This document shows positions 50,963 through 60,484 of a DNA stretch of 64,000 bases, piece after piece. The notes beneath the pieces were generated by a model that saw only the letters and a list, made by a program, of their open reading frames with translations, did no database searches and had not been told where the DNA came from. This DNA is from Bradyrhizobium manausense. Its GTDB lineage: Bacteria > Pseudomonadota > Alphaproteobacteria > Rhizobiales > Xanthobacteraceae. Within the stretch, counting starts at the first letter, position 1; every line of letters starts with the position of its first letter. The stretch spans positions 1 to 64,000 of the forward strand of contig NZ_JAFCKB010000018.1 in NCBI RefSeq assembly GCF_018130615.1, in the 5' to 3' direction. The translations under genes were made by a program, and so were the position numbers.

Positions 50963-51697
50963 TTGTCGTCGTCCCAGCCTTCGGTTTCCATCGTTGTCCC
51001 CGTGCGCAACGAAGCCGGCAACATTGCGCCCCTGATCGAGGAGATCACGGCCGCGCTCGATGACCGCTGGGCCTATGAGATCATCTATGTCAACGACGGC
51101 TCGACCGATGCGACCGGCGAGCGGCTCGCAGGCATCATGGCGCAGCGGGACAATCTGCGGCAGTTGCGTCATACGAAATCGGCCGGCCAGTCGGCGGCGG
51201 TGCGCAGCGGCGTTCGCGCGGCGCGCGGCACGATCGTGGCGACGCTCGATGGTGACGGCCAGAACAATCCGGCCTTCCTGCCGGACCTGATCGCGGCGGT
51301 CGAGAAGGGGGCCAATGTCGGGCTTGCCGCGGGACAACGCGTCGGGCGCAAGGATACCGGCTTCAAGAAATTCCAGTCGCGGGTCGCCAACAAGGTCCGC
51401 AACGCCATCCTGAAAGACGGCACGCGAGACACCGGCTGCGGGCTGAAGGCGTTCCGGCGCGAGGTCTTCCTGATGATGCCCTATTTCGACGGGCTGCATC
51501 GGTTTCTGCCGGCGCTGATCCGCCGCGAAGGTTATGACATCGCCTATGTCGACGTGATCGACCGACCGCGCCATTCTGGCGTATCCAATTACGGGTTCTT
51601 CGACCGGCTGTGGATCGGGATCATGGATCTCGCCGGCGTGTGGTGGCTGATCCGCCGCAAAAAGCCGACGCCGGAAGTGACTGAGGTGAAGCCATGA
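50963..51697 (+). CDS. GT2-family glycosyltransferase (polyprenyl-phosphate type)
   Basis: A 244-residue GT-A enzyme without C-terminal membrane helices apart from a short hydrophobic end (IGIMDLAGVWWLIRR). Motifs: VSIVVPVRNEAGNIAPLI, YVNDGSTDAT, and DGDGQNNP, the DxD-type metal site. It resembles dolichol/dodecaprenyl-phosphate sugar transferases (ArnC, DPM, RgtE-like) that charge a lipid carrier with the sugar later used by GT39 enzymes. A TTG start at 50963 is inferred, since the protein begins SSSQPSVSIVVPV. The next gene overlaps its stop by 4 bases. Confidence 0.92.
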   Translation: MSSSQPSVSIVVPVRNEAGNIAPLIEEITAALDDRWAYEIIYVNDGSTDATGERLAGIMAQRDNLRQLRHTKSAGQSAAVRSGVRAARGTIVATLDGDGQNNPAFLPDLIAAVEKGANVGLAAGQRVGRKDTGFKKFQSRVANKVRNAILKDGTRDTGCGLKAFRREVFLMMPYFDGLHRFLPALIRREGYDIAYVDVIDRPRHSGVSNYGFFDRLWIGIMDLAGVWWLIRRKKPTPEVTEVKP

Positions 51698-52032
51698 TCA
51701 TCCAATACGGCCAGGCGCTGAGCAACTATCTCTACGATGTCTTCGTCGCCAAGTTCGATTTCTGGCTCGCCTTCGGCCTGGTCGCGCAACTGTTCTTCAC
51801 GGCGCGCTTCCTGGTGCAATGGATCGCGAGCGAGCGCGCCGGCAATAGCGTGGTGCCGATGGCGTTCTGGTTCTGCTCGATGGGCGGTGGCCTCATGACG
51901 CTGGTCTACGGCGTCGTGAAGCGAGAGCCCGTCATCATCCTCGGGCAGGCACTGGCGACGATCATCTATGTCCGCAACATCATGCTGATCATCAAGAACC
52001 GCGGCCGCACGTCGAAGACGCTGGAGCGTTGA
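51694..52032 (+). CDS. Lipid-A-disaccharide synthase N-terminal domain protein
   Basis: A 112-residue membrane protein of the LAB_N family, that is the small hydrophobic domain also found at the N-terminus of some lipid A biosynthesis proteins. The FGLVAQLFFTARFLVQWIASERAGNSVVPMAFWFCSMGGGLMTLVYG block is typical, with three membrane helices. Stand-alone copies occur next to polyprenyl-phosphate glycosyltransferases and may help flip or transfer the charged carrier. The ATG overlaps the GT2 stop (ATGA), indicating translational coupling. Confidence 0.88.
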   Translation: MIIQYGQALSNYLYDVFVAKFDFWLAFGLVAQLFFTARFLVQWIASERAGNSVVPMAFWFCSMGGGLMTLVYGVVKREPVIILGQALATIIYVRNIMLIIKNRGRTSKTLER

Positions 52033-52068
52033 TCGCGGTCGCGTGAACATGCAAATCTCCGGATAAGC

Positions 52069-52506
52069 ATGGGCAAATTTGCGATAGTCCTCTATCTCTC
52101 GGTACTTTTGGTCGGCCTGGTCCTGCTCGGTCTCGGCCTTTTCGATCTGGGTCGCACGATCGCATTTCTCGCCAGAGCCGAGCAGACAGAGGCGCGCTTC
52201 GCCGGCGCCATCGCACGAAGCGGCGGAAATCATGGCGGGACGTTTCTCTATCCGACGTTCCAGTTCGTAACGCGCGATGGCCGCGCCATGACCGTCACAT
52301 CCCCGTCGGGTTCGACCGCACAGCCCTATGCCGATGGCGAACGGGTCGGGATCGCCTACGATCCGCAGCGGCCCGAGGATGCGCGCCTGCTATCGTTCCT
52401 GACCCTGTGGATCGCCCCGACGCTGCTGTGCGCGGCGGGACTGCTGCTTCTCGCGGGTGCGGTGCTGGTTCGCTTGGCCCTAGCGCGGCAGCGCCGTCGC
52501 GCCTGA
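52069..52506 (+). CDS. DUF3592 domain membrane protein
   Basis: A 145-residue protein with a membrane helix at each end (VLYLSVLLVGLVLLGLGLF and WIAPTLLCAAGLLLLAGAVLVRL) flanking a soluble beta-rich middle (YPTFQFVTRDGRAMTVTSPSGSTAQPYADGERVGIAYDPQRPEDARL). This layout, with YPxFxFxTxDG and VxVxYDPxxPxxARL, is DUF3592. Function unknown. Its last 27 bases overlap the 3' end of the convergent Na/Pi cotransporter gene. It lies 36 bases after the lipid-A-like gene and may belong to the same transcript. Confidence 0.88.
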   Translation: MGKFAIVLYLSVLLVGLVLLGLGLFDLGRTIAFLARAEQTEARFAGAIARSGGNHGGTFLYPTFQFVTRDGRAMTVTSPSGSTAQPYADGERVGIAYDPQRPEDARLLSFLTLWIAPTLLCAAGLLLLAGAVLVRLALARQRRRA

Positions 52507-54168
52507 CGCGGGCAGGGCGGCGGCCTCCGCCTCGGTCCGGCGATAGGGCTCGCCGGCCGCATCCAGCACGGGATAGGCGACCGAACAGATATGCGAGTGG
52601 ATGCGGCGCAGGTCGCGCAGCACGTCCAGATGCAGCGACGTGGTCTCGATGGTCTCGGGGCGGCCCTCGCGCAGGCGGTCGAGATGGCGTTCGACCGCCG
52701 CGAGCTCGGTGTTCTTCAGCGCCGTCTTTTCCACCAGCAGCTTGCGGGCCTCGTTGGCATCGCCCGACATGAACACGCCGAAGGCGATCCGCAGCGAGTC
52801 CATCGTGCGCTTGTGGAAGGCGGCGAGCTCGTCGGCACCCTCGGGCGAGAACTGGAAGCGCCGCTTGATCTTCTTGGTGGCGAGCTCGCTTAAATTCTTG
52901 TCGATGATGTCGCCGATATGTTCGAGGTTGATGGCGAAGGAGATGATCTCCATCGCGCGCCGGCCCTCGCTCTCGTCGAGGCTGCCGCGGGTCAGCTTCG
53001 TGACATAGAGCTTGATGGCCTCGTCGAGGCTGTCGACGACATTGTCCGTCTTCGAGACCTGGTCGACCAGCGAGCGATCGCCCGTCATCATCGCGGCCAT
53101 CACCTTGCGCAGCATGGTTTCGACGAGATCACCCATGCGCAGGGTCTCGCGGGCGGCATCGGCGAGTGCGAGCGAGGGCGTCTCCAACGCGGTCTCGTCG
53201 AGATAGCGCGGCCGGGCCGGATCGGTTTCCTGCACGCGATCGGGCAGCAGGCGGCTCAGCAGGCGCGACAGGGTGTCGAGCAAGCCGATGAAGATGACGG
53301 CCGTGCCGACGTTGAAGGCGATGTGGAAGGCCGCAATCATCTTGGCAGGGTCGGGCTGCCACGCATGCATGTGGCCCGCGATCGTGCCCAGGAACGGCAG
53401 TACGAGCGCCATGCCGACGACACGATTGATGAGATTGCCGACCGGGAGACGATAGCTCGCGGGATCGTCGCGCCTTGCGCCTTCGAACACGGGGTTGACG
53501 GCGCTGCCGAGATTGGCCCCGAGCACCAGCGCCAGCGCCGCATCGGGTGTGATGAACTGCGAATAGGCCAGCGACATGATCAGCAGCACGCTGGCGACGC
53601 TCGAATGCACGGCCCATGTGAGCACCGCGGCGACAATGATGCAGAGAATGGGGTCGCCGGTGATGGCCGACATCACGACGCGTACACCGGGGGCGTTCTC
53701 CGCCGGCGCCAGCGTGTCGAGCAGGATATGCAGCGACAGCAGCATCAATCCGAGGCCGATGAAAAGCCGACCAATATCCTTGATCCGCGAGCGCGGGCCG
53801 GAGCGGAAGGCGACGAGGCCGAGCACGAACAGCACGGGGGCAATGGCTGCGATATTGAACGACAGCGCCTGCACGATCAGCGTCGTGCCGACATTGGCTC
53901 CCAGCATGATGGCGAGCGCGGCGACGAGGCTGAGGAGGCCCTCGGCGGCAAAGGAGCTGGTGAGGAGCGCGGTCGCCGTGCTGCTCTGAAGCAGCGCGGT
54001 CAGGCCCAGGCCCGCGCCAAATGCGCTGAAGCGGTTGCCGAGCGCCTTGCCGAGCAGGCGTCGCAGATCGGGGCCAAAGGCACGCAGGATGCCGCTCTGG
54101 ACCATGTGCAGGCCCCACAGCAGCAACGCTACGCCGCCCATTAGATCGAGTAGAACCAACGTTCCCAT
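52480..54168 (-). CDS. Na/Pi cotransporter family protein with PhoU domain
   Basis: A 562-residue protein. The N-terminal half is the Na/Pi cotransporter II membrane domain with two inverted repeats bearing the family motif (GLTALLQSSTATALLTSSF and LTWAVHSSVASVLLIMSLAY). The C-terminal 200 residues form a PhoU-like helical domain (AARETLRMGDLVETMLRKVMAAMMTGDR, then AFHKRTMDSLRIAFGVFMSGDANEARKLLVEKT). It is expected to move phosphate with sodium in the inner membrane. The stop region overlaps the DUF3592 gene by 27 bases on the other strand. Confidence 0.92.
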   Translation of the reverse strand: MGTLVLLDLMGGVALLLWGLHMVQSGILRAFGPDLRRLLGKALGNRFSAFGAGLGLTALLQSSTATALLTSSFAAEGLLSLVAALAIMLGANVGTTLIVQALSFNIAAIAPVLFVLGLVAFRSGPRSRIKDIGRLFIGLGLMLLSLHILLDTLAPAENAPGVRVVMSAITGDPILCIIVAAVLTWAVHSSVASVLLIMSLAYSQFITPDAALALVLGANLGSAVNPVFEGARRDDPASYRLPVGNLINRVVGMALVLPFLGTIAGHMHAWQPDPAKMIAAFHIAFNVGTAVIFIGLLDTLSRLLSRLLPDRVQETDPARPRYLDETALETPSLALADAARETLRMGDLVETMLRKVMAAMMTGDRSLVDQVSKTDNVVDSLDEAIKLYVTKLTRGSLDESEGRRAMEIISFAINLEHIGDIIDKNLSELATKKIKRRFQFSPEGADELAAFHKRTMDSLRIAFGVFMSGDANEARKLLVEKTALKNTELAAVERHLDRLREGRPETIETTSLHLDVLRDLRRIHSHICSVAYPVLDAAGEPYRRTEAEAAALPASGATALPR

Positions 54169-54301
54169 GCTCCGTGTCCGGATGAGAGTCGACTGGTGAG
54201 GCTAGCGCCAATTGCTTGAGGTTCAAACCATTTGTTGGCGCATCTGCGTTAACGTTTGCGTCGATTGCTCGTTCCCGCGGCGCTTTGCCCTGTGAGCAGG
54301 C

Positions 54302-55486
54302 TCACATTGCCGCTTTGAGGGCAGCAAAGCCGCGATCGAGATCGACCTTGAGATCGTCGACGCTCTCAAGCCCGATGTGGAGTCGCAGCGTCGGGCCGCC
54401 TGGCGCCCACTTGGTGGCGGTGCGATAGGCATCGCAATCGAACGGAATCGCAAGGCTCTCGAAGCCGCCCCAGGAAAAGCCCATGCCGAACAGCTTCAGC
54501 GTGTTGAGCATGGCGTCGACGGCCTTTTGCGGGGCCGGCTTCAGCACGATGCTGAACAAGCCCGAGGCGCCGGTGAAGTCCCGTTTCCAGATCGCATGGC
54601 CCGGATCGGTCTCGAGCCCCGGATGCAGGACGCGCGCGACTTCGGGGCGGCCAGCCAGCCAGCGCGCCATGTCGAGGCCGGAGCGATGATGCTGCGCGAG
54701 GCGCACCGACAGCGTGCGCAGGCCGCGCAGCGCGAGGAAGACGTCATCAGGGCCGGCGCAGACGCCGAGCAGGCGGATGCCTTCCGTGATCTGCGGCCAG
54801 GCCTTGGCGTTGGCCGAGATGGTGCCGAACATGATGTCGGAATGGCCGCCGATATATTTGGTGGCGGCCTGCATGCTGATGTCGACGCCTTGCTCGAGCG
54901 AGCGATGAAAGAGCGGCGTTGCCCAGGTGTTGTCGTCGATGACGAGCGCATCGCGCGCATGGGCGACCTCGGCAATGGCACGAATGTCCGGCATCTCGAA
55001 CGATTGCGAGCCGGGCGCCTCGACCAGCACGGCGCGGGTGTTGGGCTTGAACAGCTTTTCGATGCCGGCGCCGATCAGCGGATCGAAATAGGTGGTCTCG
55101 ACGCCGTAGCGGGCGAGCATGCCGTTGCAGAAGTTGCGCGAAGGCCGGTAGACATTGTCGCAGACCAGCAGATGGTCGCCGGTCTTCAGCACCGAGAGCA
55201 GGGTGGTGGAGATCGCCGACAGGCCCGACGGCACGATGCCGACGCCGGCGCATTGCGGCCCCTCCAGCGCCATCAGCGTGTCCTGGAATGCCCGCGTCGT
55301 CGGGGTGCCGTGGCGGCCATAGGTGAACTCGCCGCGATGGGCATGGAGGTCCTCGGCGGTCGGATAGAGCACGGTCGAGCCGTGGAACACCGGCGGATTG
55401 ACGAACCCCTTCTGGGCCTTGGTGTCGCGGCCGGAGGTGACCAGCCGGGTTTCGGCATGCTGCTGTGCGGGGTGCGAGGAATCCAT
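54302..55486 (-). CDS. metC: Cystathionine beta-lyase
   Basis: A 394-residue Cys/Met-metabolism PLP enzyme. It cleaves cystathionine to homocysteine, pyruvate and ammonia in methionine synthesis. The PLP-lysine motif is MQAATKYIGGHSDIMFG, with NPPVFHGSTVLYPTAEDL and YGRHGTPTTRAFQDTLMALEG near the N-terminus and GGFESLAIPFD near the C-terminus; the last two are typical of metC rather than of gamma-synthases. The ATG at 55486 is the usual start. It is divergent from the aapJQMP operon across a 396-base region. Confidence 0.92.
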   Translation of the reverse strand: MDSSHPAQQHAETRLVTSGRDTKAQKGFVNPPVFHGSTVLYPTAEDLHAHRGEFTYGRHGTPTTRAFQDTLMALEGPQCAGVGIVPSGLSAISTTLLSVLKTGDHLLVCDNVYRPSRNFCNGMLARYGVETTYFDPLIGAGIEKLFKPNTRAVLVEAPGSQSFEMPDIRAIAEVAHARDALVIDDNTWATPLFHRSLEQGVDISMQAATKYIGGHSDIMFGTISANAKAWPQITEGIRLLGVCAGPDDVFLALRGLRTLSVRLAQHHRSGLDMARWLAGRPEVARVLHPGLETDPGHAIWKRDFTGASGLFSIVLKPAPQKAVDAMLNTLKLFGMGFSWGGFESLAIPFDCDAYRTATKWAPGGPTLRLHIGLESVDDLKVDLDRGFAALKAAM

Positions 55487-55882
55487 GCGTCTGCTTTCAA
55501 AAAGCGCGTTGCCGCCGGGCGCGGATCGCCGGTCGGGACGGCCTGGAGGACCGCCGACGTTAATAACAGAGCACAGAAGAGTCCCGTCAACCCCTTGACC
55601 CGGCTCGTCAGTCGTTCTGTGATGCGCGGGTGCTATTCAGTCGCCGCATGTTGAGGGGCAGCCGCGACCTTCGATCCATCGTCTGACCGGACCTTGCGTC
55701 ACAGCCATCATGGCGGGCGCCTGCGGCGGGGATTAGGGTATGGCCTCTCGGGATGGGCGAGTGTTCGGCAAGGTTTTCCAGCATGACTCTTGCAAGGCAG
55801 GTCCTAGTAGGATTTGCCCTGGCAGAGACGATCCTGAGACAACATTCCTGACCTTGAGACGACCTTGAAAGGCCTTCAGCCC
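55487..55882. other. Divergent promoter region of metC and the aap operon
   Basis: 396 bases between metC and aapJ with no believable gene. It must hold both promoters and probably nitrogen-responsive sites, but no sigma-54 box (TGGC/TTGC) was seen on reading. Confidence 0.5.
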
Positions 55883-56899
55883 ATGAAACGCGTAACCCTG
55901 GCTCTCTCCCTTGCTCTCGCCGCCGGCCTCTCTGCCCAAGCCGCCGACGCGCAAACGCTCAAGACCATCAAGGACCGGGGCATGCTGTCCTGCGGCGTCA
56001 GCCAGGGCCTGCCCGGCTTCTCCTCGCCCGACGACAAGGGCAACTGGACCGGCCTTGACGTCGACGTCTGCCGTGCGATCGCGGCGGTGGTCTTGAACGA
56101 TCCGACCAAGATCAAGTTCGTGCCCCTGTCGGCCAAGGACCGCTTCACGGCGCTCCAATCCGGTGAGATCGATGTGCTGTCGCGCAACACCACCTGGACG
56201 GTTTCGCGCGACACCTCGCTTGGCGCCAACTTCACCGGCGTCACCTATTATGACGGGCAGGGCTTCATGGTGAAGAAGTCGCTCAAGGTCAATTCCGCGC
56301 TGGAGCTCAACAGCGCCTCCGTTTGCGTCCAGACCGGCACCACCACCGAGCTGAACCTTGCCGACTACTTCAAGGCCAACAACATGAAGTATGAGGTGAT
56401 CGCGTTCGGCACGATCGACGAAGCGGTCAAGGCCTACGAGTCCGGGCGCTGCGACGTCTTCACCGACGATTCATCCGGACTCTATGCCAGCCGCCTGAAG
56501 CTGACGAATCCCGCCGATCACATCGTGCTGCCCGAGATCATTTCGAAGGAGCCGCTGGGTCCGATGGTGCGCCACGGCGACGATCAGTGGTTCGACGTGG
56601 TGAAATGGACGCTGTTTGCGATGGTCACGGCCGAGGAGCTCGGCATCACCCAGAAGAATGTCGACGAAATGGCGAAATCCGACAAGCCGGAGCTGAAGCG
56701 GGTGCTCGGCACCGACGGCAATCTCGGCGAACAGCTTGGCCTCACCAAGGACTGGGTGATCCGGATCGTGAAGGCGGTCGGCAATTACGGAGAGTCGTTC
56801 GATCGTAATGTCGGCGCCGGCTCCCCGCTCAAGATCAGCCGCGGCATCAACAGCCTCTGGACCAAGGGCGGCCTGCAATACGCGCCGCCGATCCGCTGA
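55883..56899 (+). CDS. aapJ: General L-amino acid ABC transporter, substrate-binding protein
   Basis: A 338-residue periplasmic protein with a signal peptide (MKRVTLALSLALAAGLSAQAADA) and the AapJ pattern: LKTIKDRGMLSCGVSQGLPGFSSPDDKGNWTGLDVDVCRAIAAVVL, RFTALQSGEIDVLSRNTTWTVSRDTSLGANFTGVTYYDGQGFMV. It binds L-amino acids, broad in range, for the AapQMP permease. The ATG at 55883 is preferred over an in-frame codon 18 bases upstream. First gene of the operon aapJQMP, in the gene order of the Rhizobium leguminosarum system. Confidence 0.95.
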   Translation: MKRVTLALSLALAAGLSAQAADAQTLKTIKDRGMLSCGVSQGLPGFSSPDDKGNWTGLDVDVCRAIAAVVLNDPTKIKFVPLSAKDRFTALQSGEIDVLSRNTTWTVSRDTSLGANFTGVTYYDGQGFMVKKSLKVNSALELNSASVCVQTGTTTELNLADYFKANNMKYEVIAFGTIDEAVKAYESGRCDVFTDDSSGLYASRLKLTNPADHIVLPEIISKEPLGPMVRHGDDQWFDVVKWTLFAMVTAEELGITQKNVDEMAKSDKPELKRVLGTDGNLGEQLGLTKDWVIRIVKAVGNYGESFDRNVGAGSPLKISRGINSLWTKGGLQYAPPIR

Positions 56900-56922
56900 T
56901 CGGCAAGCTGTAGGCTGTGCCG

Positions 56923-58128
56923 ATGGGCGTCGAGGCCCGGAAACCACCACCGCAGCTCGCGCTGAAGCTGAGGCGCGCGCTCGGCGGCAAGGCAGGCTGG
57001 AACGGCGTCGCCGTTCAGCTTGTCTTTGGCGCGATCCTGGCCTGGATTGCCTATGAGATCATCTCGAATGCCCGGACCAACCTGGAAACCCAGCACATCG
57101 CCGCGGGCTTCGGGTTCCTGAAAAACAGCGCCAGCTTCGACGTCAATCAGACCCTGATCTCCTATTCGGGATCTGATACCTATTTCCGCGTCTTCGTGGT
57201 GGGCATCCTGAACACGCTGCTGGTTTCGGTGGTCGGCATCTTCTTTGCCACCGTGATCGGTTTCGTCGTCGCACTCTGCCGATTGTCGCCCAACTGGCTG
57301 GTGTCGCGCGTCGGCGGGCTCTATGTCGAGGCCATCCGCAACCTGCCGCTGCTGTTCCAGATCCTGTTCTGGTATCTCGCGGTGCTCGCGGCACTGCCGG
57401 CGCCCCGGCAAAGCGTTTCGATCTTCAGTGCCTTCTTCCTCAACAATCGCGGCGTGATCGTGCCGTCGCCGCTGGCTCAGCCCGGGCTTGTTCCATTCCT
57501 TGCCATGCTGGCGCTCGGCCTCGTGGCGTCGCTGGCGTTGCGGAGCTACGCGCGGCGGGCGCTGTTTGCTCAGGGCCGCGCGATCCGGATCTGGCCGTAC
57601 GTGCTGACATTGCTGGTCGGATTGCCGCTCGTCACGATGCTGGTGTTCGGTCTGCCAATCACGTTTGAATTTCCGCAGCTGAAGGGATTCAACTTCGCCG
57701 GCGGCGCGCGGATCATTCCGGAGCTCGTCGCATTGACGGTGGGACTGTCGACCTATACGGCAGCCTTTATCGCCGAGATCGTCCGCGCCGGCATCCTGTC
57801 GGTCCATAAGGGCCAGATGGAGGCGGGCTCCTCGCTGGGCCTCAGCCGAGGCGCGACGTTGCGGCTGATCGTGGTGCCACAGGCCATGCGCGTGATCGTG
57901 CCGCCGCTCACCAACCAGTACCTCAACCTGACCAAGAATTCGTCGCTTGCGGTCGCGATCGGTTATCCCGATCTCGTCTCGGTGTTCGCCGGTACGGCAC
58001 TGAGCCAGACCGGACAAGCGATTGAGATCATCGCCATGACGATGGGCGTCTATCTCCTGACCTCGCTCGTCACCAGCGCCATCATGAGCGTCTATGGCTG
58101 GCGCATCAGCCGGAGCCTCGGTGCATGA
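56923..58128 (+). CDS. aapQ: General L-amino acid ABC transporter, permease AapQ
   Basis: A 401-residue permease of the HisMQ type. The N-terminal part has a long loop typical of AapQ ([44 protein letters not shown]), then membrane helices and the EAA-like loop [52 protein letters not shown] that contacts the ATPase. The ATG at 56923 is chosen; a GTG at 56917 is also possible. The stop overlaps the start of aapM (ATGA). Confidence 0.94.
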   Translation: MGVEARKPPPQLALKLRRALGGKAGWNGVAVQLVFGAILAWIAYEIISNARTNLETQHIAAGFGFLKNSASFDVNQTLISYSGSDTYFRVFVVGILNTLLVSVVGIFFATVIGFVVALCRLSPNWLVSRVGGLYVEAIRNLPLLFQILFWYLAVLAALPAPRQSVSIFSAFFLNNRGVIVPSPLAQPGLVPFLAMLALGLVASLALRSYARRALFAQGRAIRIWPYVLTLLVGLPLVTMLVFGLPITFEFPQLKGFNFAGGARIIPELVALTVGLSTYTAAFIAEIVRAGILSVHKGQMEAGSSLGLSRGATLRLIVVPQAMRVIVPPLTNQYLNLTKNSSLAVAIGYPDLVSVFAGTALSQTGQAIEIIAMTMGVYLLTSLVTSAIMSVYGWRISRSLGA

Positions 58129-59645
58129 GCGATCTCGCCGCGTCGTCCTTTGTCCGGCAGGACCTGGTTGCCGAGCGCCCCGCGCCGGTGAAGACCACTG
58201 GCTTTGTCGGCTTCGTGCGCACACGCCTGTTGAACTCGCCGACCAATATCCTGCTGACCGTCCTTGGCCTGCTGCTGGTCTGGTACACCGTCATTCCCAC
58301 CATCAAGTTCCTGCTGGTCGATGCGGTCTGGAGCGGCAAGGACCGCACGGCCTGCCTCGCCGAGAATGCCGGCCGTCCAGTCGGGGCCTGCTGGCCCTTC
58401 ATCCAGGCCAAGTTCACGCAGCTTTTCTACGGTTTCTATCCCGAGGTCGAACGCTGGCGGGTCAACCTGACCTTCGCGCTGGGCGCGGTGCTGCTCTTGC
58501 CGCTGCTGATTCCGCGGCTACCGGCCAAGGGCGTGAATGCCGGCCTGTTCTTCTTCGCCTTTCCCGCGGTCGCATTCTTCCTACTGCATGGCGGCGGCAT
58601 CACCGGCTTCGGCGTGAGCTGGGTCGCGAGCCTGTTGCAATTGTTCGCCGACAGCATCAGCGGAGCCGGCGAGCTTCTGATCGGCCTGAGCAAGACTTCG
58701 GCCGCCGGCCCGCTGCTTTGGGCGATCGGCAGCATCATCGCGCTGGTCGGCACGTTGCTGCATTGGGTGATCTTTCCACTTACCTGGCTGCGCGATCAGA
58801 TGCTGGCGGCGGGGCAGGGACCATGGCTCGACTTCGCGATCACTGCCGTGATCGTATCGGTGATCCTGTTCGTGCTCGGTGGCGGTACGCGGGCCGGTTC
58901 CCGACCACTGATCGCAAGTCTTGCCACGTTCGCCGGAATGGCAGCGGTGATCAAGCTGATGGGGCTCGATCGCGGCGGCCTGCCGATCGTCGATACGCGG
59001 CTGTGGGGCGGGCTCCTGGTGACGCTGGTGATTGCAATTACCGGCATCGTGGCGTCATTGCCGATCGGCGTTGCGCTTGCGTTGGGCCGGCGTTCGACCA
59101 TCCCCCTGATCCGGATCTTCTCGATCACCTATATCGAGTTCTGGCGCGGGGTGCCGCTGATCACGGTGCTGTTCTTCGCAACCTACATGCTGCCCCTGTT
59201 CCTGCCGGGCAACTTCACCGTCGACGGCCTGGTGCGCGCCCTGATCGGCGTTTCCCTGTTCACCGGCGCCTATCAGGCCGAGAATTTACGTGGTGGCCTT
59301 GCAGCGGTGCCGCGCGGGCAAGGAGAGGCGGCCTCCGCGCTCGGTCTGTCCTGGTGGAAGACGACCTCGCTGATCGTGCTGCCCCAGGCCCTGCGCCACG
59401 TCATTCCCGCTATCGTCAACAGCTTCATTTCGCTGTTCAAGGACACCTCGCTGGTCTCGATCGTCGCGCTGTTCGACCTGCTCGGCTCGCTGCGGGCCTC
59501 ATTCGCCGATCCGGTCTGGACCACGCCGTCGACCGCCTTCACCGGATTCGCCTTCATCGGTATCATCTACTTCATCTTCTGCTTTGGAATGTCGCGTTAC
59601 TCGCTCTTCGTCGAGCACCGCCTCAACGCCCACCGCCGCAACTAA
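58125..59645 (+). CDS. aapM: General L-amino acid ABC transporter, permease AapM
   Basis: A 506-residue permease. Longer than a usual HisM-type protein because of an N-terminal extension with two or three extra helices and a soluble loop ([36 protein letters not shown]), a feature of AapM. The core permease domain has [58 protein letters not shown], the ATPase-coupling loop. It pairs with AapQ to form the amino acid channel. Start ATG overlaps the aapQ stop by four bases. Confidence 0.94.
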   Translation: MSDLAASSFVRQDLVAERPAPVKTTGFVGFVRTRLLNSPTNILLTVLGLLLVWYTVIPTIKFLLVDAVWSGKDRTACLAENAGRPVGACWPFIQAKFTQLFYGFYPEVERWRVNLTFALGAVLLLPLLIPRLPAKGVNAGLFFFAFPAVAFFLLHGGGITGFGVSWVASLLQLFADSISGAGELLIGLSKTSAAGPLLWAIGSIIALVGTLLHWVIFPLTWLRDQMLAAGQGPWLDFAITAVIVSVILFVLGGGTRAGSRPLIASLATFAGMAAVIKLMGLDRGGLPIVDTRLWGGLLVTLVIAITGIVASLPIGVALALGRRSTIPLIRIFSITYIEFWRGVPLITVLFFATYMLPLFLPGNFTVDGLVRALIGVSLFTGAYQAENLRGGLAAVPRGQGEAASALGLSWWKTTSLIVLPQALRHVIPAIVNSFISLFKDTSLVSIVALFDLLGSLRASFADPVWTTPSTAFTGFAFIGIIYFIFCFGMSRYSLFVEHRLNAHRRN

Positions 59646-59656
59646 TCGAGCTCACC

Positions 59657-60394
59657 ATGTCCGAACCCATCGTCAAGATTTCCGGCCTCAACAAATGGTA
59701 CGGCGACTTTCACGTGCTGCGCGACATCGATCTCGATGTCGAGAAGGGTGAGCGCATCGTGATCTGCGGGCCCTCGGGCTCAGGCAAGTCGACGCTGATC
59801 CGCTGCATCAACGCGCTTGAGGAGTTCCAGGAGGGCGAGATCGTCGTCGACGGCATCGAGCTCGGCCCCAACCTCAAACATGTCGACGCCGTGCGCCGCG
59901 AGGTCGGCATGGTGTTCCAGAGCTTCAATCTGTTCCCGCATCTGACGGTGCTGGACAATTGCACGCTGGCGCCGATCTGGGTGCGTAACATCCCCAAGAA
60001 GGATGCCGAGGAGACCGCGATGAAATTCCTGGAGCGGGTCAAGATCCCGCACCAGGCCAACAAGTTTCCGGGGCAGATGTCAGGAGGCCAGCAGCAGCGT
60101 GTCGCCATCGCCCGCGCGCTGACCATGAACCCGAAGGTGATGCTGTTCGACGAGCCGACCTCTGCGCTCGACCCCGAGATGGTCAAGGAGGTCCTCGACA
60201 CCATGGTCGACCTGGCGAAAGAGGGCATGACCATGCTGGTCGTGACTCACGAGATGGGGTTTGCGCGCGAGGTCGCCAACCGCGTGGTGTTCATGGACGC
60301 CGGCCAGATCATCGAGGCCAACACGCCGAACGAATTCTTCGCCACGCCCCAGCACGCCCGTACAAAACTGTTCCTGAGCCAGATCCTACGCTGA
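59657..60394 (+). CDS. aapP: General L-amino acid ABC transporter, ATPase
   Basis: A 245-residue ABC ATPase. Walker A is GPSGSGKST, the Q loop is in [16 protein letters not shown], the signature is [15 protein letters not shown], Walker B is [13 protein letters not shown], and the switch His is in [16 protein letters not shown]. This is the polar-amino-acid subfamily. It powers AapQM. The ATG at 59657 lies 11 bases after the aapM stop. A longer open frame upstream in the same phase is a shadow of aapM. Confidence 0.95.
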   Translation: MSEPIVKISGLNKWYGDFHVLRDIDLDVEKGERIVICGPSGSGKSTLIRCINALEEFQEGEIVVDGIELGPNLKHVDAVRREVGMVFQSFNLFPHLTVLDNCTLAPIWVRNIPKKDAEETAMKFLERVKIPHQANKFPGQMSGGQQQRVAIARALTMNPKVMLFDEPTSALDPEMVKEVLDTMVDLAKEGMTMLVVTHEMGFAREVANRVVFMDAGQIIEANTPNEFFATPQHARTKLFLSQILR

Positions 60395-60484
60395 TCTCCG
60401 GGGCATTCCGGATGCGTCGCTGGTCGATCGGTGACGCCCGCGAATCAGCTAGACTCTTCGTCGGCCATCCCTCGGAGAGCGACC

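Noticed and set aside
58094-59656. Extension of the ATPase frame upstream through aapM.
   Set aside because: aapM is clearly coded in another frame here and AapP begins with its normal N-terminus at 59657.
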